Of a stretch of 15,640 nt of DNA, positions 5,867 through 12,805 are shown one piece after another. The position numbers and the translations under genes were made by a program. This DNA comes from Thermodesulfovibrionales bacterium (GTDB taxonomy: Bacteria > Nitrospirota > Thermodesulfovibrionia > Thermodesulfovibrionales > SM23-35): assembly GCA_020062205.1 (NCBI GenBank), contig JAGUWT010000094.1:1-15640 (forward strand). Direction: 5' to 3'. Under the pieces are notes generated by a model. The model worked only from the letters and a program-made list of their open reading frames with translations, had not been told where the DNA came from and did not search any database. Position 1 is the stretch's first letter. Each line of letters starts with the position of its first letter.

Positions 5867-7009
5867 GTGGAACACATTCCAGAGATAAATATTGAAGAGT
5901 TGTTAGAAACCCATAGATTCTTACAAGCCACTTTCAATGGTATTAGAGATCAAATTATGGTGGTTGATAGTGATTACAGGATAAAGGAAGTAAATGAATC
6001 GTTTGTAAAAAGGCTGGGTAAACCGAGGCATGAGATTGTTGGTAAATATTGTTATCGGCTACTTCATGATATGGATAAACCTTGCGATATGCCCAATCAC
6101 CCCTGCCCGGTGCAGGAGACACTCAAAACAGGTAAATTCTGTGAGGTCCTGCATACGCATCTTGAAGGGCGTGAAGCTTCATATTACAGGGTTACAACAT
6201 ATCCAGTGTTAGATGATCAGGGTGCCGTTACCCATGTGATTGAAATAGCAAGGGATATTACCAGGCGGAAAAAGGCTGAAGACCAGGTGTATAGTATGCA
6301 AAGGTTGGCGTCACTGGGAGAGTTGGCTGCGGGTGTGGCCCATGAGCTCAATAATCCTGTGGGGATAATCCTCGGTTTTGCCAATCTTCTTATGGGGAAG
6401 ACGGAACCTGGCAGCAAGGAGTATGAAATGGTTAAAATTATAGAGAGGCAAGGACTTAATTGTAAAAGGATTGTTGAAAGCCTTTTGAGCTTTGCCAGCA
6501 GATATCCGGAGAAGATTGAGTATTCTGCTGATGTTAATGTAAACCTTGAAAGGATGATTTTTATAGTTGAGAATATCCTGGTTTCAAAAAAGATTTCTTT
6601 AGAGAGGAACCTTGCAGAGGATTTACCAAAAGTAAGGGGAGATCCAGGACATTTACAGCAGGTCTTCATGAATTTAATCACCAATGCTGTTGCCGCTATG
6701 GAAGGAGGAGGGGTTTTGACTATTTCTACCAGACTTAATGAACCTGATGACAGAGTAAAGATTCTTTTCAGCGATACAGGACATGGTATTAAAAAGGAAC
6801 ATAGAGACAGGATATTTGATCCCTTTTTCACTACAAGAGAGGTAGGAGAGGGGTCAGGATTGGGGCTTTCGGTCAGTTATGGTATAGTGACCAGATATGG
6901 TGGGACCATAACCTTTGAGACATTGGTAGAAGAGGAGGACAGGGAGAGGAAAGGTACTACCTTTACTGTGTCTCTGCCTGTTGTTCCTTCGGAAAGTAAA
7001 CCCCGTTAG
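5867..7009 (+). CDS. PAS-domain sensor histidine kinase (soluble)
   Basis: A 380-residue kinase with no membrane segment, so a cytoplasmic sensor. PAS domain about residues 14-132, then HisKA with phosphoacceptor H159 in AAGVAHELNNP, then HATPase_c: N box N269/N273 (NLITNAV), G1 D303-T-G-H-G, F box FFTTR (320-324), G2 GEGSGLGLS (327-335). The PAS domain carries Cys62, Cys73, Cys80 and Cys92 with His67 and His78, a pattern that could bind metal or cofactor or sense redox (inference). GTG 5867 follows AAGG by 6 nt; the RAYT terminal repeat ends there, so an older upstream start may have been lost. Its catalytic half is a close copy of the kinase at 9639-11924. The stop codon lies inside a perfect 37-nt palindrome. 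The likely receiver is the protein at 12265. Confidence 0.88.
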   Translation: MEHIPEINIEELLETHRFLQATFNGIRDQIMVVDSDYRIKEVNESFVKRLGKPRHEIVGKYCYRLLHDMDKPCDMPNHPCPVQETLKTGKFCEVLHTHLEGREASYYRVTTYPVLDDQGAVTHVIEIARDITRRKKAEDQVYSMQRLASLGELAAGVAHELNNPVGIILGFANLLMGKTEPGSKEYEMVKIIERQGLNCKRIVESLLSFASRYPEKIEYSADVNVNLERMIFIVENILVSKKISLERNLAEDLPKVRGDPGHLQQVFMNLITNAVAAMEGGGVLTISTRLNEPDDRVKILFSDTGHGIKKEHRDRIFDPFFTTREVGEGSGLGLSVSYGIVTRYGGTITFETLVEEEDRERKGTTFTVSLPVVPSESKPR

Positions 7010-7032
7010 AAAATTTTTCTAACGGGGTTTAC
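6996..7032 (+). repeat. perfect 37-nt palindrome spanning the kinase stop codon
   Basis: Two 18-nt arms (6996-7013 and 7015-7032) are exact reverse complements around one central T. Each contains AAACCCCGTTAG or its complement. The kinase stop TAG (7007-7009) is in the left arm. Compared with the paralogous kinase end near 11898-11928, the flanks align (GGAAGT before, TCAAACCTAAT after), but most of this palindrome is absent there, so it looks inserted. As RNA it would make a very stable stem and may end transcription, although no T-run follows it. Confidence 0.75.
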
Positions 7033-7143
7033 AAATCTCTGATCAAACCTAATTTAATCGACCAGTTGCATAAAATTATGCGTTTAATATTTTATGAATA
7101 GGGTGATGTCGTTCCTCCGCCTGAGTCGGATCGGGATTTTTTG

Positions 7144-7173
7144 TTGCAAATAAATCTCAGATTATCTTATAAT
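7144..7173 (+). promoter_or_regulatory. sigma-70-type promoter of the MazEF-like pair
   Basis: TTGCAA (7144-7149), an 18-nt spacer, and a perfect TATAAT (7168-7173), 25 nt before the antitoxin ATG. A six-T run (7137-7142) just upstream may mark the end of earlier transcription. The rest of the gap 7033-7198 shows only a small palindrome GCATAAAATTATGC (7068-7081) and no gene. Confidence 0.55.
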
Positions 7174-7198
7174 TAGTAAGGTAGAAAGGAGGTTAATT

Positions 7199-7474
7199 AT
7201 GCCATCTACAAGTACCTTGCGCAAGGCAAAACTGACAGTGACAATTAGCGGTGATGTGGTTAACGAAATAGATGAAATTGCAAAAGATAAAGGAACTCCA
7301 AGAAGTCAGGTAATGGAAGAAGCGCTACGTGATTGGCTACTTAAGTCTAAAAAAAGGGCGATAGAAAAAGATATCGAGGCTTATTACCTATCTCTTACAG
7401 AAAAGGAAAAGAAGGAAGACGAGGAATGGGCCAAGATAGCGGCAGAAAGTGCGACGAGGACATGGAATGGTTGA
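7199..7474 (+). CDS. ribbon-helix-helix antitoxin of a MazEF-like pair
   Basis: A 91-residue protein with a strong AAAGGAGG ribosome-binding site 6 nt before its ATG. Residues about 10-50 fit a ribbon-helix-helix DNA-binding fold: strand KLTVTISGDVV, then helices VVNEIDEIAKDKGTPRSQVMEEALRDWL with the usual G-T-P-R-S turn. The C-terminal part (51-91) is highly charged and should be disordered until it wraps the toxin. By family logic it neutralises the MazF-like toxin encoded next and represses its own promoter as a dimer. Its stop overlaps the toxin start by 8 nt, giving coupled translation with the antitoxin first. It is not an AbrB-type MazE; RHH antitoxins paired with MazF/PemK toxins are well known. 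Confidence 0.85.
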   Translation: MPSTSTLRKAKLTVTISGDVVNEIDEIAKDKGTPRSQVMEEALRDWLLKSKKRAIEKDIEAYYLSLTEKEKKEDEEWAKIAAESATRTWNG

Positions 7475-7811
7475 GTATCCAAAAAGAGGAGAGATATATT
7501 TAGTTAATCTGCCTTCAAAGCCAAAGGATATTAAGAATCGCCCTGCCTTGGTTGTGTCTTTAGATATTAGAAATAAGTTAGCTAATGATTTAATCGTCGT
7601 TCCTCTGTCCACAACCTTAAGACCAGCCCCTACTCATGTTTTACTACAAGAGGGTGAAGGTGGTTTATCAAAGGCATCTATGGCTAAATGTGAGCAAGTA
7701 ACAACCATAGACAAATCCTTACTTATTAGAGGTCCTTTTGCAGGCAAGATAAGTAACGAAAAGATGAAGGAGATAGAAAAGGCGATTAAGATAGCCATAG
7801 GGATAATATAA
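7467..7811 (+). CDS. mazF: MazF/PemK-family endoribonuclease toxin
   Basis: A 114-residue toxin of PF02452. Visible motifs: RGEIYLVNLP at the N-terminus, NRPALVVS with the conserved arginine, IVVPLSTT with the conserved threonine, and SKASMAKCEQVTTIDKSLL. The family cleaves single-stranded RNA at short sequences and stalls translation. I chose ATG 7467, 6 nt after GAGGA, over the in-frame GTG at 7449, which would add MRRGHG before the usual start. It overlaps the antitoxin stop (7472-7474) by 8 nt. Full length and key residues are intact, so it is probably active. No terminator is obvious after it. Confidence 0.88.
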   Translation: MVEYPKRGEIYLVNLPSKPKDIKNRPALVVSLDIRNKLANDLIVVPLSTTLRPAPTHVLLQEGEGGLSKASMAKCEQVTTIDKSLLIRGPFAGKISNEKMKEIEKAIKIAIGII

Positions 7812-7831
7812 AAGCGAACTATTAATTTGGT

Positions 7832-7987
7832 TTACTAATAAGACCATAAGTATAACCATATCCTTTTGATGATTTCTGTCATTGCGGCTTGTCCGCAATC
7901 CTTCTGGCTTGTCCAGAATCGTTCAGAAAGATTCCCGACAAGCGGGAATGACATACAACGTGACATTACTTATGAACTCCTTAGTAA
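7832..7987 (+). repeat. covarying-hairpin repeat cluster A, flanked by inverted arms
   Basis: Contains three units of a short hairpin repeat: TGTCATT-GCGG-CTTGT-CCGC-AATCCTTCT (7877-7905), CTGG-CTTGT-CCAG (7904-7916, flanks partly lost), and an inverted unit with stem CCCG/CGGG (7925-7953). The whole cluster is bracketed by imperfect 19-nt inverted arms, 7832-7850 and 7969-7987 (15 of 19 match, TTACTAA at the outer ends). No gene is seen between 7812 and 8017. A related cluster lies at 11951-12067. Confidence 0.65.
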
Positions 7988-8017
7988 GTCATCACAATTT
8001 GTGCTATCATAATAATA

Positions 8018-9658
8018 ATGCGGGATTTATTAAGTATATTTAAAAAGACAAAATCTCCAAAGGAGTTGTCCCGATCCAGGAGACAACTTCAAAAAAAATA
8101 TCATTGCTTCCAGAAACTGCTCTCTGCAACCAACGCCGTCCGTGTGATAATGGCGGATATGGAAGAAAAACTTTCAGGGGACTATCTCTTCGACATGCAT
8201 TATATAAGATCAAATTTAAACATCTTATCTAATAAGATGCCCATTATCATAGATTCCCTCTATGAAATCTCGGATGGGAAATATTTAGAGTTATACGATG
8301 TATTCAAGAGGGCGGATTCAGAGATTCAAGTAATCCTCACTATGAAAAGGGAATTTGAGAGCACCACAAAAGATATGGTGAATATGAGAGGCGGGGAGGA
8401 TGCCGATCTTGTCAAGGTTAAGAGACCAACGCCATTAAAAGGCCACAAGGTTTTGATTGATAGTGGTGTTATTGCCTGTAAGGGTGTTGGTACTGGAATT
8501 GCCTATTTAGTTAATAAAGTGGAAGATTTGAACAATTTTCCGGATAGGGCCGTCCTTATAGCCAGGCATATCTCACCTAAGTTTGTAAAAGTGTTGAACA
8601 AGACCGCTGCTATTGTAACGGATGTCGGGAGCGCTACCGGATATATGGCATCCATTGCCAGGGAATTACATGTGCCTACTATCCTGAATACAAAAATTGC
8701 CACAAAGCTCATAACAAGCGGCATGGAAATAACTGTAGATGCTATTAACGGTAATGTTTATGAAGGCCGTGTGAATGAAGTCATTGAATTGGGACAAAAA
8801 AGGGAAACCGTATTTATGAATACCCATGTTTTTAAAATATTGAAAGAAGTTCTTAAAAAGATAGTTCCTTTAAACTTAATTTATCTTAGAGTTGATACTT
8901 TCAAACCCGAACTCTGTAAAACATTTCATGATATAACGCATTTTGTCAATGAAGTATCTCTGGACGAGATGTTTAAAATCAGCAATATGCCTGATGTAAA
9001 AAAAGGAGAGGCTGTAAGATTGGTTTTAAAGATACCCCTTAAGATATACATGATAGAACTGGACGGTGGTATTGAAAATGGTCTAAAGAAGATAACTGCT
9101 GATAACATCCGCTCCATACCCATGAATGCCTTCCTGAAAGGCATGATGTCCATGAAATGGCCGGGACCCAAGCCTAAAAATGCATTGGGTTTTGCCTCTG
9201 TTGTTGCTAACATTGCGATTGAGCCATCACTATATCGAGACAGGGGATGGGGAAAGAGCTGTGCCTTGATATCCAGAGAGTACATGAACTTTAGTATCAG
9301 ATTGGGGTATCATTTATCTACGGTGGAAGCATACGCAGGCGATAACATAGGCCATAACTATATTCGCTTTCATTTTAAGGGCGGCGGCGCATCTATTGAA
9401 AGACGTCTCAGAAGAACACAGCTTATAAAAGAGATTCTGGAAAAGCTGGATTTCGAGGTTGATAGGATTGGAGATATGCTGAACGCCAGGATAACCAGAT
9501 ATCAAAGGTCAGCTATTGAGGAAAAACTAAGTATATTAGGTCGCCTCACAATTTATACAAAGCAGTTAGATATGATAATGTTCAGCGACGCCTTTGTGGA
9601 CTGCTACTTACAAGAATTCATGAGGGATTATTGCTCGATTGAGACAAAATCACTCTGA
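8018..9658 (+). CDS. PEP-utilising 'mobile-domain' protein with Tyr in place of the catalytic His
   Basis: A 546-residue soluble protein. Residues 1-135 are helical and charged; about 140-255 form the swivelling phosphohistidine domain of PEP synthase, pyruvate phosphate dikinase and PtsI (PF00391): IACKGVGTGIAYLV, then RAVLIARHISPKFV, then AAIVTDVGSATGYMASIARELHVPTIL. At the position of the catalytic His in the usual G-x-TSH or TGH motif it has Tyr209, so it should not carry phosphate the normal way. The C-terminal ~290 residues, with SREYMNFSIRLGYHLSTVEAY and a GDNIGHNYIRFHFKGGG patch, resemble the tail of long PEP-synthase-like proteins as I recall them. The ATP-grasp domain of those proteins is missing. 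ATG 8018 has no clear Shine-Dalgarno sequence. It overlaps or sits just before the Cache kinase gene, suggesting a joint role, perhaps as regulator or sensor. Function is unknown. Confidence 0.75.
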   Translation: MRDLLSIFKKTKSPKELSRSRRQLQKKYHCFQKLLSATNAVRVIMADMEEKLSGDYLFDMHYIRSNLNILSNKMPIIIDSLYEISDGKYLELYDVFKRADSEIQVILTMKREFESTTKDMVNMRGGEDADLVKVKRPTPLKGHKVLIDSGVIACKGVGTGIAYLVNKVEDLNNFPDRAVLIARHISPKFVKVLNKTAAIVTDVGSATGYMASIARELHVPTILNTKIATKLITSGMEITVDAINGNVYEGRVNEVIELGQKRETVFMNTHVFKILKEVLKKIVPLNLIYLRVDTFKPELCKTFHDITHFVNEVSLDEMFKISNMPDVKKGEAVRLVLKIPLKIYMIELDGGIENGLKKITADNIRSIPMNAFLKGMMSMKWPGPKPKNALGFASVVANIAIEPSLYRDRGWGKSCALISREYMNFSIRLGYHLSTVEAYAGDNIGHNYIRFHFKGGGASIERRLRRTQLIKEILEKLDFEVDRIGDMLNARITRYQRSAIEEKLSILGRLTIYTKQLDMIMFSDAFVDCYLQEFMRDYCSIETKSL

Positions 9659-11924
9659 GGTCATGCATAAGGTGAATAAAGAAAAAAGGTCTTCTAAAGG
9701 GAAATACTACAATGTAAGAAGGGCTATCATCGTTTTTGGCATTCTCATGATAGTGTTACTCTTAAGTGCCCTGTATCTGGGCATGGTCTCTGCAAGACAT
9801 ATGAAAGAAATTATCCGTGAGGATTTTAACAAGCAGCAATTGATATTAGCCAGATATGCTACACATCGGGTAGAAGACAGTCTGGATTTCATTAAGAGGG
9901 AGCTTTCACTATTAAGTCTTTCTCCATCCATTCAGTATCTGGAGGTATCCTGGGCCAATAGAATGAACACCACCTTATCCAGCGTCAAGGAAGATGGGGT
10001 AATAGAGATAAGACTTGTAGACAAGAATGGAGAGACAGCATATATCGTTGGTGCGCTGGGGACTTCCCGTATAATAAAAGGTCATTTCAAAGATACAGGA
10101 TTTTTTAGATGGGCTCTTCTAAAGGAAAATAAGAATAGAATTTATGTAGGTGAAATCACGAGAGAGAACAGGCAATATACTGAGAAACTTGTCATGAACT
10201 TAGCCACACCCATTTACGAGGAATCTGTTGATGAGGCACATCCTTCACCTTCCGGTCGCTTCTCTGGAGTGATTCTATTCAATGTGGATGTTACCTACTT
10301 AGTTAAAAAGAATCTCAAGGATATAAGATCAGGGAAGAGCGGATATGCCTGGGTTATAGATGACAGAGGTGTATTTCTATTTCATCCAGAAAAGGACTTC
10401 ATCGGAGACGATGCCTTTAAAGCACGAAAATTGAAACAACCTGCGATATCTTTTACAAGGATTAATGAGATTCAGAAAGATAAAATGTTAAAAGGTGAGG
10501 AGGGAACGAGCTGGTATAGCTCTGGCTGGCACGGGGGTATAGAAACCGAGATGAAGAAATTGATTGCCTATGCACCCGTTTATCTAACATCAGGGCATGA
10601 TCGTATGTGGTCTATAGCTGTGGTAGCACCCATGAGCGAGGTTGAGGGGGCAATACATTTTGTTTATACCCGCCAGTTTTATATTCAGGGTATCATTATC
10701 TTTGTGATTATTTTTGGTAGCGTATATGTAATAAATTTTGAGAGACGCTGGGCCAAGACACTGGAAGATGAGGTAACGGAGAAAACGGAAGATCTAAAAA
10801 AATCACTCAACAAACTGGAAAAATCAGAAGAGAAATACAGAACCCTCGTAGAAAGCGCAGAGGATTTGATCTTTACCGTGAATGAAAAAGGAGAGTACCT
10901 ATCCATGAATAGATGTGCCGCCAGTTTCTTTGGAGGACATCCGGAGAATCTAATCGGCAAAAATGTGCACGATCTTTTTTCTAAAGAGAGTGCGGATTTG
11001 CAGATGGGTTTTGTCAGGCAGGTATTCGATACGGGAAGGAACGTGAATGTAAAATATCCGGTAGAAGTTGGCAAACGTGAGTATTGGTTTACCAGCAACT
11101 TTGTGGGCATTAAGAATGAAAGTGGTCAGGTGTTTGCTGTTCTGGGGATTTCAAGGGATATTACAGAGAGAAAGAAGATGGAAGAAGAACAGATGTACAA
11201 TACAGAAAAGCTGGCGTCCATTGGAAAGTTAACTGCCGGTGTTGCTCATGAGCTCAATAACCCAATGGCGATAATTCTTGGTTTTGCCGACCTTCTCTTA
11301 GAGAAGGCAGAACCTGGTAGCAAGAATCATGAGATTCTCAAAACCATAGAAAGACAAGCGCTTAATTGTAAAAGGATTCTTGAAAGCCTTCTGGGCTTTG
11401 CCAGATATCGGGAGAAAACTGAGTATTCTACTGACATTAATGAAAACCTCGAAAGGGTGGTTTCTGTAGTTGAGAACATTCTGGCTACAAAAAATATCAC
11501 TTTAGAGAAGAACCTTACAGAAGATTTACCAAAAGTAAGAGGAGACTCAGGACATTTACAGCAGGTCTTTATGAATTTAATCACCAACGCTGTTGCCGCT
11601 ATGGAAGGAGGAGGGATTTTGACTATTACTACAAGACTAAATGAGCCTGGGAACAGAGTAGAGATACTTTTTAAGGATACAGGACACGGTATTAAAAGGG
11701 AAAATAGAGACAAGATATTTGAGGCATTTTTCACCACGAAAAGGATGGGAGAGGGGACAGGATTGGGACTCTCGGTCTGTTATGGTATAGTAACCAGGTA
11801 TGGTGGAGACATAACCTTTGAGACAGTAGCTGAAGAGGAGGACAGTGAGAGGAAAGGCACTACCTTTACTGTGTCTCTGCCTGTTGTTCCTTCGGGAAGT
11901 GAAAAATGCTATGGTCAAACCTAA
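9639..11924 (+). CDS. membrane sensor histidine kinase, dCache-PAS-HisKA-HATPase
   Basis: A kinase of up to 761 residues (numbering from TTG 9639). TM1 about 29-51; extracytoplasmic double Cache domain about 52-345 with the marker stretch SGYAWVIDDRGVFLFHP (234-250); TM2 about 347-366; a coiled coil (370-400); PAS about 398-512; HisKA with H537 in AGVAHELNNP; HATPase with N646/N650, D680-T-G-H-G, FFTTK and GEGTGLGLS (704-712). Cache domains bind small ligands such as organic acids or amino acids. The start is uncertain: TTG 9639 overlaps the previous gene by 20 nt with a distant GAGG, while ATG 9663 has GAGG only 2 nt away. The catalytic half closely matches the kinase at 5867 (about 95 of 115 residues across the ATPase region). 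The upstream PEP-mobile-domain protein is probably co-expressed; the receiver at 12265 is the likely target. Confidence 0.9.
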   Translation: MRQNHSEVMHKVNKEKRSSKGKYYNVRRAIIVFGILMIVLLLSALYLGMVSARHMKEIIREDFNKQQLILARYATHRVEDSLDFIKRELSLLSLSPSIQYLEVSWANRMNTTLSSVKEDGVIEIRLVDKNGETAYIVGALGTSRIIKGHFKDTGFFRWALLKENKNRIYVGEITRENRQYTEKLVMNLATPIYEESVDEAHPSPSGRFSGVILFNVDVTYLVKKNLKDIRSGKSGYAWVIDDRGVFLFHPEKDFIGDDAFKARKLKQPAISFTRINEIQKDKMLKGEEGTSWYSSGWHGGIETEMKKLIAYAPVYLTSGHDRMWSIAVVAPMSEVEGAIHFVYTRQFYIQGIIIFVIIFGSVYVINFERRWAKTLEDEVTEKTEDLKKSLNKLEKSEEKYRTLVESAEDLIFTVNEKGEYLSMNRCAASFFGGHPENLIGKNVHDLFSKESADLQMGFVRQVFDTGRNVNVKYPVEVGKREYWFTSNFVGIKNESGQVFAVLGISRDITERKKMEEEQMYNTEKLASIGKLTAGVAHELNNPMAIILGFADLLLEKAEPGSKNHEILKTIERQALNCKRILESLLGFARYREKTEYSTDINENLERVVSVVENILATKNITLEKNLTEDLPKVRGDSGHLQQVFMNLITNAVAAMEGGGILTITTRLNEPGNRVEILFKDTGHGIKRENRDKIFEAFFTTKRMGEGTGLGLSVCYGIVTRYGGDITFETVAEEEDSERKGTTFTVSLPVVPSGSEKCYGQT

Positions 11925-11950
11925 TATAAACGTACTAAATACTGTTACGC

Positions 11951-12067
11951 TGTCATTGCGGCTTGTCCGCAATCCTTCTCTTTTTTTGTCATGCTGGCTT
12001 GTCCAGCATCCTTCCTCAGAAAGATTCCGAACAAGTCGGAATGACAACCCGACAAGCGGGAATGACA
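11951..12067 (+). repeat. covarying-hairpin repeat cluster B
   Basis: Four units: 11951-11979 (stem GCGG/CCGC), 11987-12014 (stem GCTGG/CCAGC), inverted 12018-12046 (stem CCGA/TCGG read on the minus strand), and inverted 12048-12067 (stem CCCG/CGGG). The loop CTTGT and the flanks TGTCATT and AATCCTTCT are held, while the stem letters change in pairs. It occupies much of the gap 11925-12264 together with the REP pair at 12124; no gene is seen in that gap. Confidence 0.72.
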
Positions 12068-12123
12068 AAAAATGCAAAAACAATAAATGCGTTTGTATTA
12101 ATTTAACCCGGATTACAAAGGAT

Positions 12124-12197
12124 GTAGCCGCAACCTTTAGGTTGCGTGAATTTAAACAATTGTTAGATTTTAAACGCAGGCTAAAGCCTGCGGCTAC
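12124..12197 (+). repeat. transposase-less inverted REP pair (BIME/MITE-like, 74 nt)
   Basis: GTAG (12124-12127), one base, CGCAACC-TTTA-GGTTGCG (12129-12146), a 28-nt AT-rich middle, CGCAGGC-TAAA-GCCTGCG (12175-12192), one base, CTAC (12194-12197). This is the same inward-facing GTAG-hairpin pair that brackets the transposase gene at 5356, but without the gene. It is probably mobilised in trans by that enzyme or a relative. Confidence 0.75.
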
Positions 12198-12234
12198 AAT
12201 GGTTTTATAATGAACTTTAGTAATTCAGTTTTAA

Positions 12235-12253
12235 TTCAGGCATTGTGCCTGAA
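12235..12253 (+). promoter_or_regulatory. perfect hairpin next to the response-regulator ribosome-binding site
   Basis: TTCAGGCA-TTG-TGCCTGAA is an 8-bp perfect stem with a 3-nt loop. It ends 1 nt before the GGGAGG (12255-12260) that serves ATG 12265. In mRNA it could modulate ribosome access; in DNA it could be an operator. A TATAAT at 12206-12211 lies upstream without a convincing -35. It may also be a repeat remnant. Confidence 0.45.
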
Positions 12254-12264
12254 AGGGAGGTAAA

Positions 12265-12669
12265 ATGGCACAGATTTTAATTGTGGACGATGAAGTGGAC
12301 ATGCTTGCCCTTCTTGCTATGATCATTACGGAAAAGACTAATCATAAAGCAACAACCACTAATAATCCTTTAGAGGTACCTAAGTTGATTAAAGAAGGGG
12401 CTTTCGATTTACTGATTGCTGATCTCAAGATGCCAGGTATGGATGGTATAGAACTCATCGATGAGATTAGAAAGATAGATAAACATATCCCCATTCTTAT
12501 CATCACAGCCTATGGCTCCCTTGAGTCGGCAGAAGAGGCTATACATAAAGGTGCCTATGATTACATCACCAAGCCTTTCCGTAAAGAGCAGATACTGATT
12601 GCTATTAATAGGTCCTTAGAATGGAAAGAGATGAAAAGGGAAATTGATTATCTAAAAAAGGAAAAATAG
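12265..12669 (+). CDS. response regulator receiver-only protein (NtrC-like receiver)
   Basis: A 134-residue CheY-like receiver. The acidic pair D8/D9, phosphoacceptor D53 (IADLKMPGMDG), switch T81 (IITAYGS) and K103 (YITKPF) are all present. The tail (INRSLEWKEMKREIDYLKKEK) resembles the helical linker that in NtrC-family regulators leads to an AAA+ domain, but here the protein ends, with no AAA+ or DNA-binding region in the following 136 nt. It is either a true single-domain relay protein or a regulator that lost its output. It is the only receiver in the window, downstream of two kinases with nearly identical catalytic cores, so both may phosphorylate it (inference). GGGAGG lies 4 nt before the ATG. 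Confidence 0.9.
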   Translation: MAQILIVDDEVDMLALLAMIITEKTNHKATTTNNPLEVPKLIKEGAFDLLIADLKMPGMDGIELIDEIRKIDKHIPILIITAYGSLESAEEAIHKGAYDYITKPFRKEQILIAINRSLEWKEMKREIDYLKKEK

Positions 12670-12692
12670 CTGTAGCGGTAATATTTCATAGG

Positions 12693-12767
12693 GGACTAAA
12701 AGAATTAAAGAGGACATCACGCCATGCTGACTTACTTTTTCCCCAATCTGTAATATCCTTTTAGTCC
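12693..12767 (+). terminator. inverted repeat between convergent genes
   Basis: GGACTAAAAG (12693-12702) and CTTTTAGTCC (12758-12767) are exact 10-nt inverted copies with 55 nt between them. They lie between the receiver gene and the oppositely oriented kinase. The position suits a shared end structure, but the long loop makes an intrinsic terminator doubtful. Confidence 0.25.
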
Positions 12768-12805
12768 TTATTTTCAACACATATTCTTATACAATACATA
12801 AACTA

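Noticed and set aside
6217..6831. A 204-codon minus-strand frame opposite the first kinase, with a similar one at 11327-11737
   Set aside because: Both mirror the same duplicated kinase core and arise from its codon bias; the plus-strand protein has full kinase motifs.
7105..7142. Intrinsic terminator before the MazEF-like pair
   Set aside because: A six-T run follows a CCG/CGG pairing, but the stem is short and interrupted by an uneven internal loop, so it is too weak to call.
7877..12067. CRISPR-like array from repeated hairpin units
   Set aside because: Units occur in both orientations, overlap or have uneven short spacing, and their stems differ; there are no spacers of equal length and no cas genes.
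11845..12210. Plus-strand frame of 121 codons over the gap after the Cache kinase
   Set aside because: It overlaps the kinase end and translates the hairpin repeats and the REP pair; its product is repeat-derived.
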